Shown here piece after piece: positions 63,401 to 64,000 of a DNA stretch of 64,000 bases. Source of the stretch: Sordaria brevicollis. Taxonomy: Eukaryota; Ascomycota; Sordariomycetes; Sordariales; Sordariaceae. Each line of letters opens with the position of its first letter. Positions within the stretch are counted from its first letter, which is position 1. The stretch is from positions 434,001 through 498,000 of the forward strand of contig JAUTDP010000009.1 of the NCBI GenBank assembly GCA_033439795.1. The letters run 5' to 3'. Position numbers and translations under genes: made by a program. The notes under the pieces are model-generated. The model saw only the letters and a list, made by a program, of their open reading frames with translations. It had not been told where the DNA came from and ran no database searches.

Positions 63401-64000
63401 TATTTTATATATTCCTACTATATTTAATTCCTACGAGAATTATTAGCTTTATAATCCTAAGATTTGAAATTTCGTATTATAGCGTATAATATAAATATTA
63501 GAATTTATTCCTATAAAAATTATTTTTGAATCCGGCCGGCAATAGGAATTTTATACTATTAAAGTTCGGATTATTATAGTTATAAGTAGGTTTATTAAAT
63601 TTGAAAAATGAATTTTGGAAATCGAATACGGATTATTACGCTAAAAAAAATAGAATAACGCTACTTAAAAATAGTAATTTAATTAATTAAAAGCCTACGT
63701 TAATTGTATTATAGCGTTAAATTTAATTAATTTAATTATTTAATAGCTATTATTATTTAATTACTATAGCCGTTTTAAAAATAGATCCTTTAGCCGCGTA
63801 ATGAGGGTACCTCCTTCTTTAATTTTTAAACCCTTTTTTACTTTCCTCCTTCCTCCTTTTTATAATTTACCCTTTTATAATATATTTTTCCTATTACCGT
63901 AGTAAATTTCGTAATTTTTATAAAAATAAACGATTAATACCCTTTATAATTATATTAATAAAATAGTAAAAATTTAAAACCTATAAAAAGAAAATTAACG
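60420..64000 (+). pseudogene. Long RIPed coding relic, tentatively DUF6589-like, runs off the window
   Basis: The plus strand can be read in essentially one frame for most of 3.5 kb if RIP stops are ignored, so this was a large protein of over 1000 residues. Around 62010-62330 the reading (FFVYSDxKTI, then a hydrophobic INFINFIFRYF stretch) recalls the pattern of fungal DUF6589 proteins, where a DQLT-type motif is followed by a W-x-H-x-x-MN-like helix. An acidic segment (FSDNEDENN) lies near 63180. The family call is from memory of the pattern and is weak. It could be a transposon protein or a multicopy host gene hit by RIP. Confidence 0.35.

Overview
The window looks like a gene-free, AT-rich isochore from the genome of a filamentous ascomycete (Pezizomycotina). 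C:G to T:A decay is almost complete. TpA is everywhere, CpA is rare, CpG persists, and former Gln and Trp codons have become stops. This is the mark of repeat-induced point mutation (RIP). I see no intact host gene. The few long open frames are low-complexity or lie inside repeats. Every coding feature listed is a dead transposon gene, read by looking through the RIP stops.

Layout. 1-3.3 kb: unidentified RIPed sequence with several tandem repeats. 3.5-8.1 kb: a minus-strand Helitron relic (Rep plus PIF1-type helicase). 8.2-8.9 kb: an unmutated hairpin, about 75 copies of TTTA, and a tRNA-like sequence; the last two together have the architecture of a tRNA-derived SINE. 9.1-11.9 kb: a direct-repeat pair around an unidentified RIPed body. 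12.0-19.0 kb: a plus-strand chromodomain Ty3/gypsy element (called F here) with a 5' LTR but no visible 3' LTR.

19.5-60.2 kb is one nested stack, worked out from LTR pairs of identical length and their target-site duplications. Element E (+) is the host. Element D (+, 11.1 kb) sits inside E's 5' LTR. Element A (-) sits in E's 3' region, B (-) sits in A between gag and reverse transcriptase, and C (+) sits inside B's reverse transcriptase. Subtracting the inserts gives net lengths of about 7.6 (E, 3' LTR truncated), 7.4 (A), 7.3 (B) and 7.4 kb (C). A, B, C and D have LTR pairs of 238, 265, 295 and 393 bp. The order of insertion is therefore E, then A, B and C in turn; D came after E.

60.2-60.4 kb is a short RIP-spared junction where E's 3' LTR is cut off. 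60.4-64.0 kb is a long RIPed plus-strand coding relic, tentatively DUF6589-like, running off the window.

The strongest unexpected signal is the polarity of RIP within LTRs. In five of five paired elements the LTR end touching the element interior is mutated and the outer end is spared, giving GC-normal islands exactly at insertion junctions. The second is a coding relic of roughly 850 codons between pol and the 3' LTR of D, for which I recognise no family.
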